Shown: positions 1 to 7,873 of the stretch, piece after piece | Position numbering within the stretch: the first letter of the stretch is position 1 | Layout of the letters: every line of letters starts with the position of its first letter | From: a virus | Direction: 5' to 3' (one strand) | Virus record (IMG/VR): IMGVR_UViG_3300008266_011995 | Span: 1 to 21,879 of that record | DNA length: 21,879 nucleotides | Translations under genes and position numbers: made by a program | The notes under the pieces: model-generated | The model's database searches: none | Told to the model about the DNA's origin: nothing | What the model saw: only the letters and a program-made list of their open reading frames with translations

Positions 1-2658
1 ATTTCACTTGACGCTATTGAACAATTACAGGTTAACGTAGCACCATTTGACATTCGCCAATCTGGATTTACAGGCGCTGGTATCAACGCTGTAACACGTT
101 CAGGTTCAAATGAAGTTGAAGGTAGTGTTTACCAAACCCAAAGAAACAATTCATCAACTTATGTTGGTAACAATGCTCGTGGTACAACTGTAACCGCAGC
201 AAAGTTTGATGAAAAAGTTCAAGGTTTTAGATTAGGTATGCCTGTTATCAAAAACAAATTATTCTTGTTTGGTAACTATGAAAGTATTGAAAGAACTGAA
301 CCTGGAACTAACTGGATTTCAGAAGGTTCACCTTTAACAGGTACTCAGATCAGCCGTGTTAAGTATGCTGATATGAAAGCTCTTTCTGATTTCATGAAGG
401 ATAAATTTGGATATGCAACTGGTCCTTGGGAAGGATATTCTAATACAAATGCTTCTAAGAAATTTTTGATTCGTGCTGACTGGAACATCAACGATAAGAA
501 TAAATTGACTGCTCGTTATGTTCATCATAACTCTGAAGCAGAAATTAATATTTCAAACTCTCAATCAGCAGGTGCAGGTAATAGAACCACACAATTCAAT
601 GCAATGTCATTTAAAAACAGTGGTTATATTATTCAAGACAATACCCGTTCAGCAGTATTGGAATTAAACTCAAAATTATCAAATACTTTACATAATAATT
701 TGATTGTTTCTTATGACAAACAAATTGAAGATAGAGGATATTTAAGTCAAATGTTCCCAACAATTGATATTAGAGAAGGCTCAGCAACTTACACTTCAGT
801 AGGTTTTGATCCATTTACTCCTGGTAATAAGTTAAATTATTGGACGTTTAACGTAACAAACAACTTAACTAAGTATCTAAATAAACATACTTTAGTAGGT
901 GGTTTTAACTTTCAAGTATACCAATCAAATAACTTGTTCTACCCAGCATCTAATGGTGTTTATATCTTCAATAGCTTAGCTGATTTCTATAAAGCAGCAA
1001 ACGAAAGTTTAGCTAATGGTGGTAAACCATCAACTACTGTTCCTGCTCGTTTCCAACTACGCTATTCAGCTTTGCCTGGTGCTATTGAACCAATGCAAGT
1101 GTTAGAAACATATAGAACAGATTTATACATGCAGGATGAATACAATGCTACAAAAGATCTTAAATTAACTTTTGGTTTAAGAGCTAATATTATAGAATTT
1201 AAAAATACTGCATTAGAAAATCCTGTTATTACTTTGATGACGTTTGCTAACAGCGAAAAGTTCAATACAGGTGATATGCCTAAAACACAAATTTTATTCG
1301 AACCACGTTTCGGATTTAATTATGATGTAAAAGGACAAAAGAAAACACAAATTAGAGGTGGTACTGGTATTTTTACTGGTCGTCCTCCTTATGTATTCTT
1401 ATCTAACCAAATTGGTAATAATGGTAGATTAACAGGATTTATTGATGTATCAGGTGCAGCAGCTACAAACTATGGTTTTACTGCTAATCCTAATCAATAC
1501 TTTATCCCACAAACACCAACATTACCGTCTACATTTGATTTAGCATTAACAGATCAAAATTATAAATTTCCACAAGTTTGGAAAAACAATATTGCTGTTG
1601 ATCAAAAATTACCTTGGTTAGGCTTAGTAGCTAGTGTTGAATTACTCTACAACCAAACATTGAACGCAGTTCATTATTATAACGCTAACCTAGACAAACC
1701 AGTTGGTAAATTAGGTGGTGTTGATAATAGAGATTTATTTGCAGGAAATGATAATGGTGTTCGTGTAAACGATAACGTATCAATGGCTGCTGTTTTAACT
1801 AACAAAAATGGTGCTTATAATCGTTCAGCAACATTTAAATTAGAAAAACCAGTATCTAAAGGTCTTTGGGGCTATGTAGCTTATACAGCTGCTAAAGCTG
1901 AAGACTTTATGAGTGCAGGTTCTATTGCTTCTGGTTCTTGGCAATCAGCAGTATCAGTTAACGGTAACAATAATTTAGGATTATCTATTTCTGATTTCTT
2001 AGTTAAAAACCGTATTGTAGGTTTATTAGGATATAGATTAGATTATGGTAAGAAAAATGGTGGTGCAACTACATTCACATTAGGATATGTAGGTTCACAA
2101 AATAATCCATTCTCTTATATCGTTGCTGGTGACTTAAATGGTGACAGAGTATCTAACAATGATTTAGTATTTGTACCAAACAAAGGATCAGATATTAAAT
2201 TTGCACCATTAACAGTAGGAACTCGTGTTTACACTGAGGTAGAACAACAAGCAGCATTTGATGCTTTTATTTCTCAAGATCCATATTTGTCAACTCGTAG
2301 AGGTCAATATGCAGAAAGAAATGCATTAGACCTTCCTTTCTTACATAGATTTGATTTATCAGTAGCACAAGATTTATTTGTTAAGATTAAAGGTAAGCGT
2401 AACGCTTTCCAAATCAGAGCTGATATTTTGAATTTTGGAAATATGTTGAACAATAAATGGGGTGTTTCACAACGTGCAACAGCTTCTCAATTGTTGAATT
2501 TTGTAAGCCGTGACGCTGCAGGGGTTCCAACATATAGATTAGCAACACAAAGAGATGCTAGCGGTACTTATTTAGCTAAAGATACATACCAATACAATTC
2601 ATCAGTATTTGATGTGTGGACAGCTCAGTTAGGTATTCGTTATACTTTTGGTAGATAA
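1..2658 (+). CDS. TonB-dependent receptor, Oar-like, 5' truncated by window edge
   Basis: The frame is open from base 1, so the N-terminus lies outside the window and 885 residues are visible. The first residues (ISLDAIEQLQVNVAPFDIRQ, then GFTGAGINAVTRSGSN) match the end of the plug domain of Oar-like TonB-dependent receptors of Bacteroidota. The rest alternates short Asn/Gly-rich turns with aromatic strands and ends in LGIRYTFGR, a typical outer-membrane beta-barrel C-terminus. Such proteins import large substrates or act as adhesins using TonB energy, and they often serve as phage receptors. Family members are usually about 1000-1100 residues, so signal peptide, carboxypeptidase-like domain and plug start are probably missing. 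A strong terminator follows. The family is cellular, so its place beside phage genes is odd: it may be host flank, phage-carried cargo or an assembly chimera. Family call is strong; exact substrate unknown. Confidence 0.9.
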   Translation: MSLDAIEQLQVNVAPFDIRQSGFTGAGINAVTRSGSNEVEGSVYQTQRNNSSTYVGNNARGTTVTAAKFDEKVQGFRLGMPVIKNKLFLFGNYESIERTEPGTNWISEGSPLTGTQISRVKYADMKALSDFMKDKFGYATGPWEGYSNTNASKKFLIRADWNINDKNKLTARYVHHNSEAEINISNSQSAGAGNRTTQFNAMSFKNSGYIIQDNTRSAVLELNSKLSNTLHNNLIVSYDKQIEDRGYLSQMFPTIDIREGSATYTSVGFDPFTPGNKLNYWTFNVTNNLTKYLNKHTLVGGFNFQVYQSNNLFYPASNGVYIFNSLADFYKAANESLANGGKPSTTVPARFQLRYSALPGAIEPMQVLETYRTDLYMQDEYNATKDLKLTFGLRANIIEFKNTALENPVITLMTFANSEKFNTGDMPKTQILFEPRFGFNYDVKGQKKTQIRGGTGIFTGRPPYVFLSNQIGNNGRLTGFIDVSGAAATNYGFTANPNQYFIPQTPTLPSTFDLALTDQNYKFPQVWKNNIAVDQKLPWLGLVASVELLYNQTLNAVHYYNANLDKPVGKLGGVDNRDLFAGNDNGVRVNDNVSMAAVLTNKNGAYNRSATFKLEKPVSKGLWGYVAYTAAKAEDFMSAGSIASGSWQSAVSVNGNNNLGLSISDFLVKNRIVGLLGYRLDYGKKNGGATTFTLGYVGSQNNPFSYIVAGDLNGDRVSNNDLVFVPNKGSDIKFAPLTVGTRVYTEVEQQAAFDAFISQDPYLSTRRGQYAERNALDLPFLHRFDLSVAQDLFVKIKGKRNAFQIRADILNFGNMLNNKWGVSQRATASQLLNFVSRDAAGVPTYRLATQRDASGTYLAKDTYQYNSSVFDVWTAQLGIRYTFGR

Positions 2659-2676
2659 TATAAATTTACGTATATT

Positions 2677-2705
2677 AAAGGGGACGCCTAGCGTCCCCTT
2701 TTTTT
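2677..2705 (+). terminator. Rho-independent terminator after the TonB receptor
   Basis: A perfect 11-bp stem (2677-2687 AAAGGGGACGC with 2691-2701 GCGTCCCCTTT) encloses a 3-base loop, and a T run continues to 2705. It ends transcription of the receptor gene and separates it from the phage-type genes. Confidence 0.9.
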
Positions 2706-2714
2706 ATATTTATA
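2706..2714 (+). promoter_or_regulatory. ATATTTATA motif, copy 1
   Basis: The 9-mer ATATTTATA sits directly after the terminator T run and 20 bases before the ATG at 2735. It is one of seven identical copies in intergenic gaps. No TTTG box lies at the expected -33 position. Proposed as a phage promoter core; function inferred from recurrence only. Confidence 0.45.
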
Positions 2715-2734
2715 CGTAGTATATACATTATAAT

Positions 2735-4042
2735 ATGGCAGGATTATCTAAGGGCATGTCAATTAATGACATAGCTAATAAACATAAGTTGGATGTTGAT
2801 GTCCTTAAACAGGAATTAAAAAAAGGTATCAAAGTTGAAAAAGAACATACAGACGATGTAAAACGTGCTGCACGTATTGCTATGGATCATTTATTTGAAG
2901 ATCCAAAATATTATACTAAATTAGATAAATTAGGTTTAGAAAATATTAAAGTTAAAGTATATCCTGGAGGGTTAGGTGCCGATGTTGATTATGATGAAGA
3001 AGAATTTGAGCAGTTACCTACTAAATCAATTCCGTTAGACCAATTAACTTTAAATGAGCCTGCTGAAAAAATGAAGCAGCCTAAATCTAGAGCCACATTA
3101 AAGCAACTTATTAAATCTATCAAAAATGGTGAGGAAATACCTCCTATTATTGTTCGTAAAGTAAATAATAAGTATCAAATTTTAGATGGCCACCATAGAT
3201 ATTTTGCTTATAAAGCATTAGGTAAAGATAATATTAAAGCTGTTATAGTTGACCCTAAAGATGTTGAAATATTAAAAGAAAATTTAAATAAAGATTTAGT
3301 TAAAGAGTTTATGAAGCATGTAATGGGTGAACTTCAATTAAATAAGTTACCTAAAATTACATTATCCAACGATTCTCAAGAAGCTATAGATATGAAATCA
3401 TGGGGCGGTTATAGGCCAGGTACTAAATCAATTCATATAGTAACTGCTAAAAGACACCCAGCAGATATATTTAGAACATTAGCACATGAATTAGTTCACT
3501 ATAAACAAGATATAGAAAAACGCTTAAAACCAGATTCTGGTAAAACAGGTAGTGAGGATGAAAACGAAGCTAACTCTAGAGCAGCTGTTATAATGCGTAA
3601 TTTTGCTCAAGCAAAACCTAATTTATTTGAACACCTTATAAATGAAATAGGTGAAATATCAAATCCATTTGATTGGGGGTTTAGAGATGTTGATGATGAT
3701 GGAAACTATTTTTATAGATTTGACTCCCCCCAAAATGAATATTCAGTAGGTATTACATACAATGGTGATGATTCATATGAGTTATCCTTTACTACAGTAG
3801 GCGAAATGGGACAAGATACTGGAGAGGGAGTAGCTACACGTGTATTATCTACTGTAATGGAAGTAGCACTTGATTTTATTGATAGAGCTAATCCACAAGA
3901 AGTTATTTTTAGACCAATAAAAACTAAAGGTGAAGAAGATAGAAGACGTTTTAATGTCTATGGAATCTATTTAAAGAAAAATTTACCATCCAACTATAAT
4001 ATGATAACGCTAGGAGATACCTATCGTTGGATAAAAAAATAA
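2735..4042 (+). CDS. Multidomain polyvalent-type protein: ParB-like domain fused to HExxH metallopeptidase
   Basis: This 435-residue protein has at least three parts. Residues 34-63 hold an EHTxD...DHLxExPxYYxxL pattern that recurs in phage multidomain proteins (I believe DUF5661). Residues 98-175 look like a ParB/sulfiredoxin fold with the signature DGHHR at 151-155. Residues 245-285 contain HELVH (251-255), a zinc-metallopeptidase motif, followed by ENEAN (276-280), which could supply the third ligand. The C-terminal 120 residues are a separate alpha/beta domain I cannot name; a GNAT-like fold is possible. Fusions of ParB-like and zincin domains are typical of polyvalent proteins, which phages and conjugative elements are thought to deliver into the host with their DNA. 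It is the first gene after the receptor terminator. Domains are fairly clear; the biological target is unknown. Confidence 0.75.
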   Translation: MAGLSKGMSINDIANKHKLDVDVLKQELKKGIKVEKEHTDDVKRAARIAMDHLFEDPKYYTKLDKLGLENIKVKVYPGGLGADVDYDEEEFEQLPTKSIPLDQLTLNEPAEKMKQPKSRATLKQLIKSIKNGEEIPPIIVRKVNNKYQILDGHHRYFAYKALGKDNIKAVIVDPKDVEILKENLNKDLVKEFMKHVMGELQLNKLPKITLSNDSQEAIDMKSWGGYRPGTKSIHIVTAKRHPADIFRTLAHELVHYKQDIEKRLKPDSGKTGSEDENEANSRAAVIMRNFAQAKPNLFEHLINEIGEISNPFDWGFRDVDDDGNYFYRFDSPQNEYSVGITYNGDDSYELSFTTVGEMGQDTGEGVATRVLSTVMEVALDFIDRANPQEVIFRPIKTKGEEDRRRFNVYGIYLKKNLPSNYNMITLGDTYRWIKK

Positions 4043-4046
4043 AGTT

Positions 4047-4616
4047 ATGCAAGAGACAACTCTTAAAAAACAGTTTACTGAACGAGATCTACAACGTATC
4101 AGAAATTTAGCGCAAAAAAAAGTACATGAAAAGACAGTAACTTCTGTTGGTTATACTAAAGCCGAAGAACACCACGTTGAAGGTGATGTTTGGGAAGAAA
4201 ACGGCAAAACATGGACTATTAAAAGCGGTATAAAACGTACATTACGTAAAGTTGATGGCGTTGCTGTTCCAATACTGTGTCCAAAATGTTCAAAACCAAT
4301 GAAACACCATTTAGATAAAAAAATGTATGGTATACACCAAATGTGTATGTCTTGTGTTGTTACAATGGAAACAGATTTAAAAATGCAAGGCAAATATGAA
4401 GAATATGAAAAAAATATGCTTCGTAAAAACGCCCAATATTTTGCTGATAATATTACTACTGGTATTGATCAATTTTTAGACGATTTGATTAATGAAACAT
4501 ATGTGATGGAAGACGGTACTATTCAAAACTGGATAGGAAACGGTTTAGACAAAACAGAGGTTAAAAAACAAATCATGGATCGTATACAAAAATTAAAAGA
4601 TACACTTAATTCCTAA
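4047..4616 (+). CDS. Conserved phage protein with a zinc ribbon
   Basis: The product is 189 residues. It contains two CxxC pairs (C78/C81 in CPKC and C100/C103 in CMSC), as expected for one structural zinc ribbon. Upstream of it, residues 33-58 (SVGYTKAEEHHVEGDVWEEN, then GKTWTIK) form a pattern I recall from unnamed proteins of aquatic T4-like phages. The N-terminus is basic and helical (FTERDLQRIRNLAQKK), and the C-terminal half is helical and charged. The gene starts 4 bases after the ParB/metallopeptidase gene and is probably co-transcribed with it. The ribbon suggests binding to nucleic acid or protein, but no enzymatic motif is visible. Function unknown. Confidence 0.7.
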   Translation: MQETTLKKQFTERDLQRIRNLAQKKVHEKTVTSVGYTKAEEHHVEGDVWEENGKTWTIKSGIKRTLRKVDGVAVPILCPKCSKPMKHHLDKKMYGIHQMCMSCVVTMETDLKMQGKYEEYEKNMLRKNAQYFADNITTGIDQFLDDLINETYVMEDGTIQNWIGNGLDKTEVKKQIMDRIQKLKDTLNS

Positions 4617-4625
4617 ATATTTATA
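4617..4625 (+). promoter_or_regulatory. ATATTTATA motif, copy 2
   Basis: The 9-mer follows immediately after the upstream TAA stop and lies 17 bases before the ATG at 4643. It is identical to the other intergenic copies. Role as a promoter core is inferred. Confidence 0.45.
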
Positions 4626-4642
4626 GGCAATAACCTGAGCTT

Positions 4643-4918
4643 ATGACAGATAATATCTATACGGTTTTGATGACAGCCATTACAGTATTAGGTAGTGCCG
4701 CCGCTTTTCGATTTTATGAGAAAAAGTCAATGCGCAAAGAACGTGATGAAGAATTTATTCGCCACGACTGCAAAGATCGCATATCTAAATTAGAAGCATT
4801 ATTAGCTGAATCTGCTAGAGAAAAAGATGAATTACGTGGTATTGTTTTAAAATTAACTGAACAAGTGGCTGAACTACGTACTAAAGTTGAATTTTTTGAA
4901 AAATTTAAAAATGCATAA
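4643..4918 (+). CDS. Small membrane-anchored coiled-coil protein
   Basis: The product is 91 residues. Residues 5-22 form one hydrophobic helix (VLMTAITVLGSAAAF core). The rest is a charged helix with leucine spacing suggestive of a coiled coil (ISKLEALLAESAREKDELRG and onward). It was probably made as an inner-membrane protein with the helix bundle on one side. This layout fits an i-spanin or a holin-like accessory protein, but no family-specific motif is visible and no lysin gene is nearby. The next gene overlaps its last 8 bases, which suggests translational coupling. Confidence 0.6.
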   Translation: MTDNIYTVLMTAITVLGSAAAFRFYEKKSMRKERDEEFIRHDCKDRISKLEALLAESAREKDELRGIVLKLTEQVAELRTKVEFFEKFKNA

Positions 4919-5147
4919 ATTAACTGAATTATTAGGACTTGTTACTGAAGGTAAAATTGAATACCCAGCAGATCACGAACCAGGAATGCGTGTAACTAAA
5001 GGTGGCTCAATGTGTGCTAACTGTGAATATTGGGTTGAAAAAGGCAATTTATGTAACAACAAATATTGGTTACAATGGCACGATGGCGATGCTAAAATAC
5101 CAGCACCTGCTGACGAATATTGTTGTAATTGGTGGCATGCAAAATAA
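4911..5147 (+). CDS. Small cysteine-rich conserved phage protein
   Basis: I take the start at ATG 4911 rather than an in-frame ATG at 4887. From 4911 the product is 78 residues, overlaps the upstream gene by only 8 bases, and begins with MHKLTELLGLVTEG, a short amphipathic N-terminus like those of several neighbours. It has cysteines C35 and C38 (CANC), C48, and the pair C71/C72, surrounded by Trp/Tyr residues (YW, WLQWHDG, CCNWW). The pattern recalls small metal or iron-sulfur (HiPIP-like) proteins reported in phages, but the cysteine spacing differs from classical HiPIP. A zinc or Fe-S site is plausible; function unknown. Confidence 0.65.
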   Translation: MHKLTELLGLVTEGKIEYPADHEPGMRVTKGGSMCANCEYWVEKGNLCNNKYWLQWHDGDAKIPAPADEYCCNWWHAK

Positions 5148-5153
5148 CATAGT

Positions 5154-5795
5154 ATGAAAAAACAAGCAATTTATGAAGTTAATGATTGTGGATGTAACGG
5201 TCCTAAATTATTACTTAAGGAAGGATGGGAATTAATTACTATTTCTGAAGGACTTAAATATCATATTCAAGAAGGTAGAATGTTAGTTCATAACATTTAT
5301 CGTCCACTATCTGAAAACTATTTTTCTTTATTTCGTGAAGCACGCGAATTATACAATGAAGGTTTACTTTCCGTGACTGAAGATGATGCTGAATTACTTG
5401 AGTCAAATATCGGAGAATACGCGTTTTATAATGGCGTTAGAGTACCATTAGACTACCCAATATCAGTTGATGAATTAGTACAATTACATGAAGAATTAGA
5501 GCTTGAAGAAGCAGATAAAAAGAAAAAAACACCACCAATTGGCAAACCAAAACGTGGTGGTTCAAAAAAATTCTACGTTTACGTTAGAGATAAAGGTAAA
5601 ATTAAAAAAGTATCATTTGGTGATACAACAGGATTACGTGCAAAACTAAATAATCCCAAAGCACGTCAGGCATTCTCAAAACGCCACGACTGTCCAAATA
5701 AAAAAGATAGAACCAAAGCATCATACTGGAGCTGTCGTTTACCACGCTACGCTAAACTGTTAGGATTTAAAACATCATTTAGCGGTTATTGGTAA
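5154..5795 (+). CDS. Conserved phage protein with C-terminal Lys-rich mini-domain
   Basis: The 213-residue product has two parts. The N-terminal 110 residues contain a CGC motif (12-14) and an alpha/beta-looking segment with no recognised family. A Lys-rich linker (KKKKTPPIGKPKRGGSKK) leads into a C-terminal module of about 80 residues. That module contains FYVYVRDKGKIKKVSFGD, then HDCPNKKDRTKASYWSCRLP and YAKLLGF. I recall the same module from many large aquatic phages, where it is appended to otherwise unrelated proteins (a DUF5872-like module, from memory). Cys/His content suggests metal binding and the charge suggests DNA contact. The gene begins 6 bases after its upstream neighbour. Confidence 0.7.
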   Translation: MKKQAIYEVNDCGCNGPKLLLKEGWELITISEGLKYHIQEGRMLVHNIYRPLSENYFSLFREARELYNEGLLSVTEDDAELLESNIGEYAFYNGVRVPLDYPISVDELVQLHEELELEEADKKKKTPPIGKPKRGGSKKFYVYVRDKGKIKKVSFGDTTGLRAKLNNPKARQAFSKRHDCPNKKDRTKASYWSCRLPRYAKLLGFKTSFSGYW

Positions 5796-5798
5796 AAT

Positions 5799-6446
5799 AT
5801 GAATTATTTCCATAGTGAAAAATACATATGGATATTACCTGAAAGAACAGGCAGTAGAGCATTAGGACAATTACTTAATTTTTGGGTTGGAGAAAAATAT
5901 TGTAATAGTAATGCCCAAGAAATAGGGAGAAAAAAAGATATAAGGGGCAATTTTATTCAATTTTATAGTCACGACTGGAATCTAGTATATAAAGATGCTC
6001 AAGACTATACTTTTTGCCTTACAGTAAGAAACCCATACGCACGAATGTTAAGTTACTATAAAAGCATATTTTTGAAAAAAAATTGCAAAGACAAAGAGTG
6101 TAAATATACGTTTAGTGAGTTTGTAAAAACATCAATGATAGAAAATAAACGTATTTGGCATCTTGAATACGAAAATGTTTTCAACGAAACCAAAATTGAT
6201 TACATAATTCATCTAGAAAATATTGAAGAGGAACTTATGCAAGTTCCTATGATTCAACAAAAATACACAGAATCAGAAGAATTTCGTAAAGAGTGGGATA
6301 GGGTCATTAAAAATAATATATTTGATAAAGAATCTAAAAATAATTATACAAAAGTATCTAACGAAGATGCCCAAATTATATACGATTGTTTCCCAAAACA
6401 ATTTGAACTATTTGGTTATTCAAAAGATAGTTGGATGTACTTATAA
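5799..6446 (+). CDS. Sulfotransferase family protein
   Basis: The 215-residue product shows both PAPS-binding signatures of sulfotransferases: a P-loop-like PERTGSR at residues 14-20 and the 3'-phosphate motif RNPYARMLSYY at 77-87. The C-terminal tail (EDAQIIYDCFPKQFELFGY) is the usual end of the Sulfotransfer_2-like group. It would transfer sulfate from PAPS to a hydroxyl or amine on a sugar or other acceptor, which cannot be told from sequence. In the first 50 codons, four of five Ile are ATA and every Arg is AGA/AGG, unlike the CGT/ATT-rich neighbours. This suggests separate acquisition. It sits 3 bases after the previous gene and 9 before the next. Confidence 0.8.
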   Translation: MNYFHSEKYIWILPERTGSRALGQLLNFWVGEKYCNSNAQEIGRKKDIRGNFIQFYSHDWNLVYKDAQDYTFCLTVRNPYARMLSYYKSIFLKKNCKDKECKYTFSEFVKTSMIENKRIWHLEYENVFNETKIDYIIHLENIEEELMQVPMIQQKYTESEEFRKEWDRVIKNNIFDKESKNNYTKVSNEDAQIIYDCFPKQFELFGYSKDSWMYL

Positions 6447-6455
6447 TTATATAAA

Positions 6456-6716
6456 ATGAAACCATACACAGATATAGAAAATAACGACTCATATATCATC
6501 CGTGAATTTAATGAAAATATTGATCCCATTGAATTGCTGTGGCACCGTGATGATGAAGATCGTACAATTGAAATAATAGGACACACTGACTGGCAGCTAC
6601 AATTGGAAAACTGTTTGCCAACTTCGCTGAATAAACCCATATTTATACCGAGACATACTTGGCATCGTGCTATAAAAGGTACGGGGACATTACGTTTAAA
6701 AATATATAAGCGTTGA
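6456..6716 (+). CDS. Small cupin-like protein
   Basis: The product is 86 residues. It carries ELLWHRDDEDRTIEI (26-40) and FIPRHTWHRAIKGTG (63-77), an arrangement that looks like the two conserved strands of a mini-cupin or jelly roll. H30, E34, H67 and H70 are possible metal ligands. I recall similar WHRDxEDR proteins from T4-like cyanophages, without known function. It lies directly behind the sulfotransferase and its TGA stop overlaps the TTG start of the next gene. A role in modifying or sensing small molecules, perhaps linked to sulfotransfer, is only a guess. Confidence 0.6.
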   Translation: MKPYTDIENNDSYIIREFNENIDPIELLWHRDDEDRTIEIIGHTDWQLQLENCLPTSLNKPIFIPRHTWHRAIKGTGTLRLKIYKR

Positions 6717-7873
6717 TTAAATTAACAGACATACTATTAGAAACATTAACTGAAAAGAAGCTGTGTCCTAAAGGCAAAGCTTATTATAATCGTCGCATAG
6801 CAGCTGGTGAAAAACCGTCCGCATATCTATCAGGGCGCGCAGTTAAAGTATGTAAAGGATTAATGAGTGAAGAAATTGACCCATCAGAAGCATTTAATGA
6901 TACAGATGCTATTAATACATTAGTTAATAGAAAACGTGACTTAGCTTTCATAGTTAAAGACTCTAATACAGACGAAAATTGGGCAAATATTCAAAAAATT
7001 ATCAAGGATAATGACATTAGAATAATGTATGTTAAGGGAAATCCCCACCATGCATATATTGCTTATTTACCTGGTAGTGAAAATAAAGCAACTCAATTAA
7101 AAGATTTAGCTGAGAAATATGACGGATATTTATCCGCTCAAGCATCTAAAGAAGATGCCATTAAAATGGGTCGTTTATTAGGATATAAGGAAGATAAAAT
7201 AAAGGATTTTATTAATAAAAATTTTCCTAACGATCCTATAGACGAATCATTACGCGATTGGTTTAAAAAAGAAGATTGGGTTCGTATTGATACTCAAGGC
7301 AACATTACAGGTCCTTGTGGTACAATGAAAAAAGGTAAAGCAACTACACGTTGTTTGCCTCGTGCCAAAGCAAATCGCTTGACTAAAGCTGAACGCGCTG
7401 CTACTGCTCGTAAAAAAGTAGCTGGTTCTAAAAAAGGAAAACAATTTGTTCCTAATACTGAAAAAGCAAAAGTAAAACTTAATAAAGAAAGTTTAGATGA
7501 AATGAATTTAAAACAAGGACTAGCAGCAGCTGGTATTGCTTTAAGTTCACTCCTAGGAACTCCAGATACTGCAAAAGCAGCAGCACCAACATCTATATCT
7601 CAAGTAGCGGCAAAAAGCATTATTGAAAAAGTAGTTAAAGGATTTGAAAAGGAAGGATATAGTATTGATTTCCTTGAAACAGCAAAATATAAAAATTTTG
7701 AAAATGCTGGTGAAGATGATATTAAAGTAGAATTAGGAGCAGCAAAAACAGAATCAGCAGCTAGATTGGTGATGATGCAATTTATTAAAATTAATAATTT
7801 AGATCGCAATAAAACCTTATTTATGTTCAACCCAAAGGAAGGACAATTCGCCATAATATATATAAAAAAATGA
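6713..7873 (+). CDS. Multidomain phage protein with internal signal-like segment
   Basis: The start is a TTG overlapping the upstream TGA stop by 4 bases. It gives MIKLTDILLETLTEKK, an amphipathic start shared with neighbours. The 386 residues show four parts. Residues 17-51 form a Cys/Lys-rich module (LCPKGKAYYNRRIAAGEKPS ... VCKGLM). Residues 58-172 form an alpha/beta domain with FIVKDSN, IMYVKGNPHHAYIAYL and GRLLGY. Residues 182-250 form a basic module (DWVRIDTQGNITGPCG ... RCLPRAKA). Residues 264-386 start with MNLKQGLAAAGIALSSLLG and AKA, like a bacterial signal peptide, then a small C-terminal domain. Such mosaics are common in large aquatic phages and may be virion-packaged. No catalytic motif is visible. 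Confidence 0.7.
   Translation: MIKLTDILLETLTEKKLCPKGKAYYNRRIAAGEKPSAYLSGRAVKVCKGLMSEEIDPSEAFNDTDAINTLVNRKRDLAFIVKDSNTDENWANIQKIIKDNDIRIMYVKGNPHHAYIAYLPGSENKATQLKDLAEKYDGYLSAQASKEDAIKMGRLLGYKEDKIKDFINKNFPNDPIDESLRDWFKKEDWVRIDTQGNITGPCGTMKKGKATTRCLPRAKANRLTKAERAATARKKVAGSKKGKQFVPNTEKAKVKLNKESLDEMNLKQGLAAAGIALSSLLGTPDTAKAAAPTSISQVAAKSIIEKVVKGFEKEGYSIDFLETAKYKNFENAGEDDIKVELGAAKTESAARLVMMQFIKINNLDRNKTLFMFNPKEGQFAIIYIKK

Noticed and set aside
4887-4910. Earlier ATG for the Cys-rich mini-protein
   Set aside because: It would add residues encoded inside the upstream coiled-coil gene; the 4911 start gives the amphipathic N-terminus shared with neighbours.
4911-5147. Firm HiPIP annotation for the Cys-rich protein
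   Set aside because: Cysteine spacing (CxxC, 9, 22) does not match classical HiPIP; kept as an unnamed metal-site candidate.
6639-6647. An eighth ATATTTATA copy as a promoter
   Set aside because: It is inside the cupin-like gene, encodes part of PIFIP and lies 65 bases before the next start; probably chance.
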